From Xylona heveae TC161 (Eukaryota > Ascomycota > Xylonomycetes > Xylonales > Xylonaceae), in assembly GCF_001619985.1 (NCBI RefSeq), contig NW_017264193.1, positions 315,726 through 379,725 on the forward strand: a stretch of DNA of 64,000 nucleotides, in the 5' to 3' direction. The translations under genes were made by a program, and so were the position numbers. Shown piece after piece: positions 44,647 through 57,032 of this stretch; within the stretch, counting starts at the first letter, position 1; each line of letters starts with the position of its first letter. The notes below the pieces were generated by a model that did no database searches, had not been told where the DNA came from, and saw only the letters and a program-made list of their open reading frames with translations.

Positions 44647-45622
44647 TTCTCCGGCTGTTATTCAATCCCGAGAAGCCGAGCTTCTCCAACAAATATTACA
44701 CAATTGGCCTGTGGTTCTGTTTTCACAGGAAGAAGTCGACTCGACACGAAATGGTGTAAAGAGGGTCTATATGTATAGGCAGGCGAGAGGCATTGAATTA
44801 GTTCGAGATTCCGCGGGGTTCCCTAGCAAGCATAAAGCTACCACAAATTCCGTCCGACGTCGTACCGACAAGGATCTCGCGTCAAGGCATGAAGGGAATT
44901 GACGAGGACATGCGCGAGGATGATGTTCGAGTGAAGGGAGGATCGTGTGAAATGTAGAGCAATGATATAAACAAGGGATGAGAGACCATTAGTTGGGGTT
45001 AGTGAACGGACACGCAAGCGCAATAAAGTAGTGCTGTATGACGGTTGAACAAGGGAGCGCTGAGCGCTAAGCCGATTTCCCCCGGATTCTCAGGGGTGCC
45101 CAGCGTGTCCTCATTCTACCCTACGAGTACCAAATCTTTCCATCAGTTCAGGCCCGTCTTCCTCCGCCTCAGGGTTAATTTTTTTTAGGCAAATGCAGAT
45201 CGTCAAGGGTCAGTCCACGTGTGTGTGATCGGCTCAAAGCTCTGTTCAAGGGAGCTTCTCATGCCTTCTACCATTATTTGCTCCTCAAACTACTTCCGTA
45301 AGACATCACGACACGAAATTTTGCTCATGGCCAGATGTGATGCGAGATACGCTGTGATTTACAAAATAAAGTTCATATCTCTTTTCGTCTTCTACATATG
45401 GAAAAAGAAACATACATGCGACACCACGTAACAGTCGCTTCGTTACATGGTAGGATCATAATACGCTAAAAAGAAGAATTTCTACTCCCACAAGTCCCTA
45501 GACCATACTCCTGGACACGTTCGACCCGCGAGCTCCAGGCCACCAATGGACCGTGGTGCCGCCGCTTTTCATTGTCTCAAGCAACTGTCAACGGCTTCCC
45601 CAAATTTATTATTATCTTCCGC
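44647..45622. other. Intergenic region between two minus-strand genes
   Basis: About 1 kb: promoter of the sugar transporter and 3' flank of glucose-6-phosphate dehydrogenase. No gene, RNA or repeat beyond a short AGCGCT pair near 45057-45069 is seen. Confidence 0.5.
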
Positions 45623-47667
45623 TCATAGCTTGTTGGGGGTCGTGTCAGTAACAGGCCACTGGTAGCCAGCGGCGTCGCTGAACTTATAGCCGTACGACGA
45701 GGTGAAGTCGTCAAGCACAGCGGGGCCACGGGAGCCTGGGTTTTGATTAGCATTTGGCAAAAACCAAATAATGCCATAGCGAGTGGAGAAACTTACCATA
45801 GGGGTATTCCATAGGGATAATCTCATGGTTGTCGTCAAGATAGTGGAGGAGAGGAGTGAAGATTCTCCAGCTAGCGTCGAGCTCGTCGTCACGGACGAAG
45901 TTGGAGTGATCACCCTTCAAGGCGTCAAGGATGAGCGACTCGTAGGCCTCGGGGATCTTCAGGTCCGAGAAGCGGCGGCGGTAAGTCAAATCAAGTTCCG
46001 TCACGACTGTCTGCATGCTGAGACCGGGCAGCTTGGAGTTCATCTTGATGTAGACACTCTCGTTGGGCTGGACTCGGATGACGAGCTCGTTGCGGGGAAT
46101 GTCCTTGAAGATACCAGAAGTAACATCCTTGAATTGGATACGGATCTCAGTCTTTTGTTCGTTCAAAGCTATTTGGCTAGTTAGCATTTCGCAAATTGAG
46201 CAATCGACATGGGAAGCACATACCCTTGCCAGCCTTGAGGATGAAAGGAACACCGTCCCACCGCTCGTTTTTAATATAGGCCACCAGGGCGCAGAAAGTG
46301 GGGCAGCGGGACTCCTTCGGGACAGTGTCGTCCTCCTTGTAGCCAGGCTTGTCGCCATCCAGCGAGCGCCCGTACTGGCCGATGATGACGTTCTTGGGCT
46401 CGATCGGGGGGATGCCTCGCAGAACACGGACCTGCGTATGTTAATGAATCATGCCGAGGAAGAATATCAGATGGGATTGCCTACCTTTTCGTCACGAATG
46501 TCCTCAGCAGAAAACGAGATCGGTCTCTCCATAGCGAGCAGAGTCAGGACCTGAAGCAAGTCTGTTTGATAGTTTATTAGTGTCCGGAACACAACAATGG
46601 CGACATCTGGCACTCACGGTTCTGCATAACGTCACGGATGATGCCAAACTCGTCGAAGTAGCCACCACGGCCTTCGGTACCGAAAGGCTCTTTGAACGAA
46701 ATCTATTGGTTTTATTAGCTTGGAGGGATTCGCCTGGTACTGGATTCTCTCTGAAAAACGTACCTGCACGTTGTCGATGTGTCGGCGGTTCCAGGTAGCA
46801 CCAAAGAACTCGTTACCAAATCGAAGGATGAGAAGGTTCTTGACCATCTCCTTGCCGAGGTAGTGATCAATACGGAAGATCTCATCCTCTCGCCAGTTGG
46901 GCTCAAGAGCCTTTGTCAAGTCGCGCGAGCTAGCAAGGTCCTTGCCGAAGGGCTTCTCGACGATGATACGAGCAATTCCCTTCTTAGGATAGCAGTGCTT
47001 CTTGAGCTGCTCCGAGACACTGATGAAAACGCTGGGGGGGAGGGCCATGTAGAAGACACGGTTCCGCTCCTCACGACCGCCCTCCACCTCCTCAAGGTGC
47101 TTGTTGAGCTGAACAAAGGAGTCGGCCTGATCATACTGACCAGACTGGTAGGAAAGGATCTTGCGGAAGTCCTGAAGCTGTTCCTCCATCTCCTTGACAG
47201 GAGTCTTGATGTAAGAAACGGCCCGCTTCAGGAACTCGTCGGGGTCCATCTTTGTCCGCGCATATCCGACAATCTTCACTCCCTTGGGGAGGAAGTTATT
47301 CCGGTGCTGCAGAGAATAAGTCAATTGATTGCACGAAGCATTGATAGGCATTGATTTAGCATACCAGACCGAACAAAGCGGGGAACTATAAGAATAGACG
47401 GTTAGCTGTCATTCGAGACAAAACGAAAGATTTGTATTTTACGAACCGTCTTCTTCTTCGCCAAATCACCCGAAGCTCCGAGAACGATGATGGTGGTGTT
47501 CTCCTTCAACTCAAAGTTGCTAAAAGACACGGTTTGTTAACTTCCGTAATACTTTTTTTCCATTGTCCCTTTCTGGTGACGTCGAGAGAGCAGTAATTGA
47601 GGGGGTAAGAAATTACTACTCACCCAGCAGAGGACGGCTCGTCCTGGTGAACAAGTGTGTCCGCCAT
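45623..47667 (-). CDS. gsdA: Glucose-6-phosphate 1-dehydrogenase
   Basis: Nine exons on the minus strand (47667-47624, 47519-47447, 47385-47365, 47306-46764, 46702-46618, 46561-46485, 46431-46224, 46168-45797, 45735-45623) give 511 residues. It opens the oxidative pentose phosphate pathway and makes NADPH in the cytosol. Seen: the NADP-binding [14 protein letters not shown] (about 24-37), EKPFGKD, the active-site signature RIDHYLGKE (about 191-199), and [17 protein letters not shown] with [14 protein letters not shown] across intron 7. Exon 3 is only 21 nt (FPALFGL). Intron 2 has the rare donor GTTCGT. Intron-rich structure near the start is typical of fungal gsdA. The length equals that of Aspergillus enzymes. 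Confidence 0.97.
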
Positions 47668-49833
47668 GATGTCGTGAGGGTCGTGATAGGGGTATCGAGA
47701 AAGCGTGAGGAGTAAGAATGAAGATGCAGACAAGGGAAAGATTGCAAAGATGAGCCCGTGGGAGTCGGATCAATCTTGCAGAGGTGGTGGTGGGGCAGTT
47801 TCACTACTTGGCTCAGCTAATCCGTTGGGTGACGGCACTCGTGGGTACAAGTAGGCGGGCGGGTACCGTCGCTGGGTCTGTGAAGGTCGATGCAGAAGCT
47901 GATTACTTCATACGGCAGTGCCCGGTCGTGCAGCGGGGCAACCCAATTGTTCGGTTACGGTAGGTAGGCCCGATCACTAATACGGTACAGTACAGCCAGT
48001 ACGTACTCTAGTACTTCATGAACGCATCCATAAATGCTCTTCTTCCCAGCCTCGTCCTTTTGTCGTATAATGAGCTTTGCCATGGCATGGCATCCACCGC
48101 ATTGAATAAAATACCAAGAAATATTGAAAGTCAATGGTCGTTCGTAGTAATAATCACCTGATTGACTGGGGTATCTTTTGCATTAGTTTTCTGTCATGGC
48201 TGGGATTTTTCCCCTGCCAGAGTCCCTTTGCGGTGCTATAGAGAGGCGACGTCATCGCCGAAGAGCTAGCGAGGGGTAACTACAGTAGCTCTTCGCTCAT
48301 GGCTGAGTATCTACGGTTATCGAATAAAACATGAAATGCATGACGACAGTAACCGCATCGTAACTGCAACAGGGGCCACCGGTACCGGCGACCGTTGCCC
48401 GTGTTATCATTATTCCATCATGGGCCGACTCACGCTTAATCTCCCTCATGGATCCACTCACGTCTCTAAGCTTGCCTCCATCAAGGCCGCTGATTTGCTG
48501 TCACGCAATGGCTTGATTCGCCATTTATGAGCGCCTGGCCACCCGGAGTGTTATACTTGAGCGAGCCTGGCGAGGAAACGGGTTTGCCAAACGATGCACA
48601 GTTTGTAGCCCTGGAGGGCATGTCATAGTCCATACTTCCTGGCCAACGTAGCTGTTTATCTGCCTTTCCACCCTCGCACCAACGCACCAGGCCTGGCACC
48701 TGCGTAGTACCTTGGCTTTTGGAGTAGTTCGTCGGATCCATCTCCGAGACACAAGGACGACATCCTCGGATAAAGAGGCCATATGCCATTCCCCTCAGGG
48801 TTCAAAGGTAAAAGCGTGTCCATTGAACATGAAGCATGTGTGCGCATTAAAGCTCGAACGCATTGTTGACATCAGGAGTCATAAACGTTGCTCGCAAGTC
48901 ATTTTTGTCAGGTATCATAATTGCATACTTTTCATTACTCATCGTCGTCAGCCGAAGACGACTTGGTTATACCCTCAAGAATGGCGGCTTCCTCACCTAC
49001 CAAACCCTGCGAAGTGCGTTAATCACTGGGATCTTACACGTAGGTTTTCGCTCCTTGATGACAACCTCATGTAATCGGCAGATGATTTTACCGAGCCAAG
49101 CGTTTTCACGCCTCAACTACCACTGTACACGAGTGATCTGTTGATAACCACGGCATCGAGATCATCTCCAATTCGATCTTCCGCTGCTTGTATTACCAGA
49201 ATACAGCGTGTATAAGTCTTTGGGGGTTGAAATCAAGATTGGTTTTGTTTTCAAGTTTCTGCCCACCAATGTAGCGTGTTAATGGCCATATCCTTACTTT
49301 GACATTCCAGGACAAAGCAGTTTGCATCTACGGATGGATTGACGAATGTGCCGGCTGTTAAAGTATTTGAATCATTGATTGTCCAGAAATTTATGGGCCA
49401 AAGGTAATGAATGAACTTTGGGGGCCTGGCTGTATGATTTTGAAAACTTTGTCTTGCGAGCGAAGAATGGGCCGAGACAATACACGCAACAAGACATGAA
49501 TGCGAAGATACTGCAAATTCGAAAAGTCATATGAAGAACTCGCTCATTTTGTACTTCAATGTAAATCTGAATTTTCACAATTGGAGACTGGCCGAACAAC
49601 TAGTTACTCCATGGTATGGGAAGTTTTGATGTTCCTCCGCATAGGGCTAACCGCGACGCAACCCTTAGTGTTGAGCTAAGCGAGCCAAGAGACCACGGAC
49701 ACCCGATATTCGATTGTGATAGCAAAGCGACCAAGAGGTTGAACGACGAACGAACGACAAAGCGACCACACCAGCCGACAGGTCGCATCTCTTCCGGTTT
49801 ACGACAGTTGAGGTCAGGGATCAAATATTCAAG
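47668..49833. other. Divergent region, gsdA / eL33
   Basis: About 2.2 kb. Near the gsdA start are short inverted TAC/GTA-rich words (47975-48015). No gene is supported. Open frames around 48480-49140 lack motifs and consistent splicing. Confidence 0.45.
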
Positions 49834-50641
49834 ATGCCTACGGAAGCCGGTCACCGCCGTGAGTCAAACCTTTTCGCAACATCTGTTCAGAACGATTCGA
49901 GAACGATGGACAGTCGAATCAAAACCCCTGCGATTTTGAAATCCATTTACAATGAACATACCAACAAATTCGCTACTTTTTGGAAGAATAAGCCATGCTG
50001 ACTCCTGGAATTTTTATGCAGTTTATGTCAAGTGAGTTGATTTTCTACACCCGGAATATACACACGATGCAAAACACCAGGCAAAAGATATGGCGGAGAA
50101 TGGATGAGTGGACAAATGAACAACGAAAACACGTTCCTCATAGAATCGCACGACAACGCTTCATTGGATATTTGAGACTCCGGTACTGACGGATATTTGC
50201 GCAACAGGGGTCGCCACCTGAGCTACCAGCGGTCCAAGCACCACCTCAACCCCAACACCAGCTTGCTCAAGCTGGACGGTGTTGACGACACCAAGGCTGC
50301 TCAGTATGAAACAATCTCGTCCGGCAGTTATCTTTGCGACGGACTAACAGAGAATGCAGGTTCTACCTGGGCAAGAAGGTCGCTTTCGTCTACCGCACCA
50401 ACAAGGAGATCCGCGGCTCTAAGATCCGCGTCATCTGGGGCAAGATCACCCGGTCGCACGGTATGTTTTGATTCTTGCAAGATACATCCCTCCCGAAGGG
50501 TATATCTTAGAATATCGGATTCTGATATGGTGGTATCATTTAGGCAACTCCGGCGTTGTCCGCGCTCAGTTCAGACGCAACCTTCCCCCCCGGTCTTTCG
50601 GCGCTTCCGTTCGTGTCATGTTGTACCCCTCTTCCGTCTAA
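49834..50641 (+). CDS. rpl33: 60S ribosomal protein eL33 (L35Ae / yeast Rpl33)
   Basis: Exons 49834-49858, 50022-50031, 50208-50303, 50360-50460 and 50544-50641 give 109 residues (yeast 107). The protein is part of the cytosolic large ribosomal subunit. The second exon is a 10-nt microexon (TTTATGTCAA) flanked by TGCAG and GTGAGT; it completes the conserved peptide [14 protein letters not shown], which cannot be built without it. The rest follows the family: [75 protein letters not shown]. All phases agree (1, 2, 2, 1). Codon use is biased as in ribosomal protein genes. Confidence 0.96.
50022..50031 (+). other. rpl33: 10-nt microexon of rpl33
   Basis: The ten bases TTTATGTCAA lie between a TGCAG acceptor and a GTGAGT donor. 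Joined to exon 1 (ends in C) and exon 3 (starts with G) they spell CTT TAT GTC AAG, giving L-Y-V-K as in all eL33 proteins. Introns on each side are 163 and 176 nt. Confidence 0.9.
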
Positions 50642-53600
50642 AGGGATTGAGCGAGTGTGGATTTGGTACGGGTTAGCTACGAAGGAAGCTGGACGATCCT
50701 TGATTGGGGAAACGGTCAGAGACAGACTCCGCGCTGTGATGTGGTTGAAACAGGCACAATCGGGACCGACCCTGTGAGGCTGTCCGATGCTCTCACTTTG
50801 CGAGCATCTATAGATTGTACCAAAAAAGCAAAGCACAATACCTTTTGAGAAACATTCGGAGTTCAATTTGGGTTGTATAAACATTTCAGTGGACCGACGT
50901 GTGCGCCATTTGCGCCCCATGACAGACCTGCTCGATATGCGTGTGTATGTGCAATAGCTTGTGTGAATCCAACGCCGGGAAACAAGGATTTAAGTTTCGA
51001 TTATGTGATGTTGCGTGGCATCTAACCCCAAATCCGTTTTTATAACGTTTACTCTCCCTGGACATCATATCATTTCTCCGCTTCGAAATCGAAAACCATT
51101 CGATTCCAGCGAACATTGTCTCCACTTCCTGTCTGCCAATGATCCCGCTACAAGTATAAACCTTTGAGTTTAATTTCGCAACAAGGTTTATCCTCATTTG
51201 TGCCGGGGAATTGCGGGGTTCTATCGCTCGCATGGCTTCCAAGTGCTTCGGTCTCGATGAACCCCGCAGAGAGGCTCATTAAATTGACACTAGTCTCATC
51301 CATTAAATCTGTGATTCTGTGACTTACTACACATGCCATTATTCTGTTCGCTGCCGTTTAGAAACACGCCATATAAAGATGAGCAGAGCCCCCCTGTGTT
51401 AGTGCAATATTCGAGCGGAGAGAATATAAGACCCAGGTACAAAGGTAGGTAGCAAATACTCGGCACGGGCCAAATACCTCGCCGCACGACTACGAGGAAC
51501 CTGCCTCTCGTTCAGAGGGTGATAGTGTTATGGAGTACCGCTGTAGTAGTGTCCCCACATCACTCACTGCCTGCCCAGAAAAAGCAGAAAATGGCAGGCA
51601 AAGCAAGGAAACAGGAAAGCAATGTTTACAGGTCACCACTGAAGAGGGCAAGGTAGCAGATGAGGGAAATATGCAATTGGGCGGACAAACAGGCAAGTAG
51701 CTCAGTCGAAGCCTTTGCATCTGCCCACGTTTCTCTGTTGCAGGCTGTGGTACACTTATTGCCGAAGATGCCGAGGTGGCTTGGTCAGTATATGAATAGC
51801 ACAACCTCCAGTGGTGTGGGACGGGAAGGGCGCGCCAAATCACCGTGGGAAAGAATACGGGAATAATACTCTGGTAGACTATCAGGTAGATGTGGCAAGC
51901 GGTAGTTTGGAGCGCCTTGCAACTGTTGATGGGAAAAAATTATGGTTGAGCGCAGGCCAGCCGGCAATTGCAGAGCCTGTATGAATGCCGTAGTCGCGAA
52001 ATCGATAGCTGTGGGATGGAAACGGCGATGCGGTAAGTACAGAGACTGCGTGCTCCAAGCTAACTATCTTAACTACCTTAAAGGTGACAAGCCTGGGGAT
52101 GTAGTTGTCCATGTACAGAGTTGAATCGTTTCAGTGTCAATCACCTTATATGCGACGCTTAATATCGTCGCTGAATGCAGACGCCCTTGATCAGTTGGAT
52201 GTACTCTGGCATTTTTTTTTGGCGAGTTAGGATGCAATTCTAGTTGCATAAAATAATGCACAGGAAATAAATTGCATCTGGGGTACCGAGGAAGCGAAAA
52301 CACAAGAGTTTAAGTGGAGTGGGGTAAGGGGAATAATTTTATGTCTATGAGACGATCGAAAGCACATGCATTTTAAGCAACGAGGTGGGGTTAGACTACT
52401 GGCAGTCGTCAGGTTATGAGGATCGACATGATGAAACAGCATAAACATCACCTGCAGTCGCAATCAGTATCAGTGCGGCAGTGGACTCTTACAGTGATCG
52501 GTGGATGGGCAGTTGCATTAAAAAAAGAATCGAAAGTTCCGATGGAATGGAGGGGGTTGGTGCGACTACGAGAAACTAATGATCGTACTGGCGGCGTTGA
52601 TCTTGATAAAAATGCCCGTTCGTAGCTAGTGGGAAGAGAGCGTTGGTTAACTTTTTCCTCTACGCGTTTAGGGAGAGAGCGACGGGAGCAGCAGTCTGGG
52701 CCTTTTGCACCGCCCCAGCGACTTAACTAAAGAAGGGGAAATTTTCTGGCCGAGTTATGGGACAGTCCTAGTACTCTGCGGTACTCGGAATAAGCAGATG
52801 TTGATCAACGGCTTGACGGCCTGGAACTTGAACTAGCGAGACGATCACTTGGCATAGCGCTGGGCAAAAAGATGACGATCAACTATAGTCGTCGATCGGC
52901 AGGGTCCTGACATAGAAGCGACCGTCAAGCCAATGACTCTCTTTCACGGAGATTTTTGCAAAGAAGGACGCAACGGAATTACTGGTATTGGACTTTTCTT
53001 CACATGGTCTTGCTGCAGAGCCTTTCGAGCTCACAAGATGGTGAGGGTGCAAGTATCACGCAGTACCAGTACCTGTCTGATCTTTTGTCCAGGACCCTTT
53101 TCCTGTCTGTTTCTGTCTCTCGCCCCTGATCCTTGTCAGAGGGCGGAAAGTCTAAACCCAATCGAGATACATGCCAGGTACCTGTACGCGTCCAAAGTCA
53201 CCTGTCAGCAGAGAATTGCCTGACAGATACAAGTGGGATGATGCGTTGCTTCCTCCACACAATTGCACTCGAACCCACTTTTTCCCACGCTTCTCGTCCC
53301 TCTCCCTCTCTTCTCCACACCCATCTCTTGTCGCTCTATCCCGCTGGCTCGACCACGCCGTCGCTCTCGCCCGGCCGATTCGATAGTTATCTATCTTTAT
53401 CTCTGCCGTGCCTGCTGCTAAACTCTGGTAACCTCTCCTCTGACTTGAATTGTACGCATGTACCTCTCGTCCCCGTCTCTCGTAATCCTCGTTACACGTT
53501 AAAATGGTGCCCAAGAACACTGCAAGGCCAAGCCACACATGGTTACCTTGGATATGCCCACTGTGCTGTACCGTGTGTACTCTACTGTATGTCCCTGCAC

Positions 53601-54585
53601 TCTGTCTAGCTTACATCCATCACAGGGCAAATCTGAAACAGGGTCGATGCAAATGTAATAGTTCTGAAGAATGGAAATAGATGCTAGGTACGGAGCGGAA
53701 CATGAAAGTTGGTAGTGCTGACCCTAATAATTAAAAGTATTATATGGGTGATGATGCTTGTCGAGCCTTCCGTTCGCGGACGGCGTCAAGTTGTGCCCAT
53801 TCCAATCGGTTCCCCCACCATCCGATGCCTGACTGACCCATGTCCCTTTCCTGCGATCCCCTCTCCCTCTAAAACAACTTTCTGACTTTCCTCCAATCTG
53901 TTCCTTCCTCCTCCTTCATCCTCTGTTGACTGCGAATCCTCATGATCTGCACGTTTTTCATGCATTGTTTCCGCTACGGATAATTTGAATCATTGTTGGA
54001 TTGCATTTGAGGTTCACGGGCATTGGACCTCTTTCTCATTTTCTCTTGTTAATACCCTGTCGACTACCTCAGTTGCTCCGTGCGTTCCTGCTGTACTGTT
54101 TCCCCCCCACCATCAGTACCAACGTATATATACAACACTGCGTTCGCTTCGACCGCGTAAGCTTGGCCGCTGATCTGATTTCCCCGGGCCCGTCGCTTGT
54201 TACGCAACCCTACCACGGCTCGCGCTCTCAACGTATTTTGCTCCTTCAAGTAGAAGCAAGCTGCTGTGCATTGACACTGCATCTGAATCTTTTTCAGGTT
54301 CTCCTTTTTTCCCTACCTGTCGTTGTCGGCGTGTTCTTTTTACTTTCTCTGCATCGTTCGTTTCTCTCCTCTTCAAACACTCGTTCTCTTCACTGCTCCT
54401 CCTTCCTCGCAAATCTCTCATATTCAATCCGGGGAACACCTAGGCCTTACTGGCGATTGCTTCATTCACTGCATCTTCATACGCATTCAGACTGGTCGTG
54501 GCATCGGCATCGTTCGCTCAAACAACTTTCCTCGTCCACAGCCTGTGTTTTTTTGGGTCGTTCGATCGACCTCTAGTCGTGCATC
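50642..54585. other. 3.9-kb gene-free region with long leader of the DUF2406 gene
   Basis: No coding gene is supported on either strand. The first part (to about 53000) has mixed composition without motifs. From about 53230 the + strand is pyrimidine-rich, and a TATATATA box at 54125 probably marks the promoter of the DUF2406 gene, leaving a leader of roughly 400 bases with several short upstream open frames. I found no tRNA boxes or transposon remnants. Confidence 0.5.
54125..54132 (+). promoter_or_regulatory. TATA box of the DUF2406 gene
   Basis: TATATATA lies in an otherwise GC-balanced, CT-rich stretch 454 bases before the start codon. Its position and the CT-rich leader after it fit a core promoter. 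Confidence 0.45.
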
Positions 54586-56135
54586 ATGTCGCATCAACAG
54601 CGCCCCGAATCAAAATCGGGTGTCAGTTTCAGGAGCAAGAAGAGCCACAAGAGCAATGAATCCCAAAGTTCTGTCCACTCACCGGAAAAAAAGACGGCCA
54701 CTCCAGTTCTGCACACCAAGGCCGACCCTACCCTGGCCATGTCTGAGGCCGAACCTGGTACGTCCCTCTTACTCATATTTTGTTTAGTCTGCAGTGAGAG
54801 CAGAGCATAGTGGGCGTATCAGACGGAGATGCATTGCCCAACTCCCAATCCATCTTGGAATCCGTTCCTTTACTGACCATGTGAACCTAGCTGTCTTGGC
54901 CCAGACACAGGAAAATAGTTTGGAATCTCTGCGCGGACAGACCTGGCGAGATTCGCATGGCAATGTCATTGGTGAGCTACTTTTTACAAAACCAGGAAAA
55001 CACAAAGCATGTGGGCTAATGTTTCGGGGATGGTTAGCGGAGCCTGATCGCTCGAACCCAACACGTAGTCGATGGGAGCGACCGCTCGACACCATTCGAT
55101 CTTTCGAAGCTGCCATTGAAGGTAGTCAGCGTAAATCTGTTCCTCGAGCTGGTATGACACAGTTCTTTTTTAAAAAAAAAAAAAAGTCCCGTCGTGAGAG
55201 CCTTGGCTAACAAATCTTTCGGTGATAGATTCTTCGGACGGAATGAATGGCATGTATTCGCGACGTAACAGCTCCCATCAAGGTAAGCCATAAGCCAAAC
55301 TTCACCCTCTCCAACTCCGTGCAATATTTGCACAAAGGCCCAATACGGTCGCAGTGGGATAAGACTTCCTCCTTTTCTATTGTCACCCTCTACTCGACCT
55401 CTGTGGGATTCGTGGTTGCCGAACGTTTTAATTTACCCAATGGGCTGGGTAAATCTGCAAAAGGACCCTGAACTAACTTTTGATGGGTTTGCAGGGTTGA
55501 ATAACTACAACAGTGGGCGCTACTCGCAAGACGCGGGGTATTACTACGGCAACCGAGCTGGTTCACGTCCCGACAGTTTTGGTGGTGATGGGTATGGCAC
55601 ACCGTATGCGGGACCTAGCCGATCGCCGCGCTATGGCCAACGCATGAATTCCGACCCCATGCTCGCAAAATACAACTCGGGCCAAGGCGTGTACCCAACT
55701 CATGGATATCAGCAATCTTACGATACCGTTACAACTGGTGCCTCGGGAAGCAGCCAGATGACAGAGCCATGGGGCAATTCGACTGATCCGAGCAGCGAAA
55801 ACAGCTCCATTGACCGCATGCAAACATCGAGCAAGTCAGACGTGGGCGATGCCTTTGGATTTGGGGGCTTTGCCGGTTCTCCTCCAATTTCAGACTCTGG
55901 ATTTAATTCATACCCATATGCCGGCTCTCCTCCCGCAAGCCCTCCTAAAAATTTGCCAGCCGATCCAGCTACAAGTCAGAATACGACTCCTCGTCCCGTA
56001 ATCAAGTTGGGCGGATCAACAAATTCTTCGGGAACCATAACCACGACTGGAAAGCAAGCAGCTTCCTCCAAAGTATCGTCACCAAAGGAGGACCGTCCCA
56101 AGAGTTGGCTAAAGAAGCGATTCAGTCGAGGCTAA
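54586..56135 (+). CDS. DUF2406 family protein
   Basis: Exons 54586-54757, 54891-54971, 55038-55151, 55229-55282 and 55495-56135 give 353 residues. The family (PF10295; yeast members include Rgc1-linked stress proteins and YMR295C-like proteins, by recollection) has no firm biochemical role. Seen: a Ser/Lys-rich start (SGVSFRSKKSHKSNES), LHTKADPTLAMSEAEPA, DSHGNVIAEPDRSNPTRSRW and ERPLDTIRSFEAAIEG, which together are the DUF2406 core, split over three exons in constant phase 1. The long last exon is disordered: Tyr/Gly/Ser-rich, then Pro/Ser-rich, and ends in a basic patch (KSWLKKRFSRG) that could bind membranes. All four introns are phase 1, so exons could be skipped without shifting frame. 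Confidence 0.88.
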
Positions 56136-57032
56136 GCCTTTTCAACGCATTATCGCAAAGTCTTGAAAGCCCATGCGAATGTGCCTAATTTTTGCGCTCG
56201 CCAGAGAAAAGGCCGGGATATTATACAGCTCTGGACACATTCTTTTATTCCCTTTCGCTGGTCTCTCTTCTACTTTCTTCTTTCAATTTTTTTTCTTCTC
56301 TCGGCTTTCTGCAGGCTTTGCTCTTTGATTCAAAGCACATTGTTTCTTGACGACGGACGACGATGTTTCTAATGATGGCTAGCGGTTCTGAAATGGGACG
56401 AGTCGGACATGACTCAAATTCGGATCTGTTTCTTGTCGGCTTTTTCTCTACGCTTTTCACCCTTCTATTGAGGGAGAAATAATGTGTGCGACCGTGGCAT
56501 GTTATTTTTCAAATTCCCCTCTTCTCGCGAATGTTGAGAGACAACATCAGAAAAGGAGCATTAATGTCATGATTGAAAACAAGGGAATTTGACAAGGACA
56601 AGGGCAGGGACATCGGTTATATATCCGGGACGGCGCGAACTGGGGTACTTCTTCTTCCTTTGCTTCCTCTTCTTCACCTTCAAATATTTCATTTGTTCGA
56701 TGACTGCGTTGTCTCATTCCTTTTGTTTTTTCCTCTCCATGGGCCCTTTTCTCACCATACCCTAGCCTAGGATTAACCTCCTAGGCCCTATTCTACAATA
56801 CACACACAAAACCCACAATTTGTACAATACCGGTAAATTGCTGTGCCAGCGAGAGTATGGGAAAACATCAAGGACCTTATTGTAATGGGGAATTGCCAGC
56901 CTGCTTCATTGGTGTCTAGTAATGTGGAGAGAACTTGAGCAAAGCATTAGGTTCCAATCTCTTTTTTGCTGCAAAATACATAATATATGGGATTGAAGTA
57001 ATACAAATATGCTTTTCTTTTGTTAATGTATC
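56136..57032. other. Intergenic region between convergent genes
   Basis: About 0.9 kb of 3' flanks between the DUF2406 gene and vma21. CT-rich near 56240-56310. A CCTAGCCTAGGATTAACCTCCTAGG cluster of CTAG sites lies at 56761-56785. No gene is supported. Confidence 0.5.

Noticed and set aside
48481-49144. Overlapping open frames between gsdA and rpl33
   Set aside because: No recognisable motifs, no splice structure, and several frames equally open; treated as spacer.
51091-51115. B-box-like word ATTCGATTCC
   Set aside because: No A box or cloverleaf could be paired with it, so no tRNA is called.
54001-54576. 191-codon + strand frame before the DUF2406 gene
   Set aside because: Ser/Leu/Cys-rich product of a CT-rich leader downstream of a TATA box; no family features.
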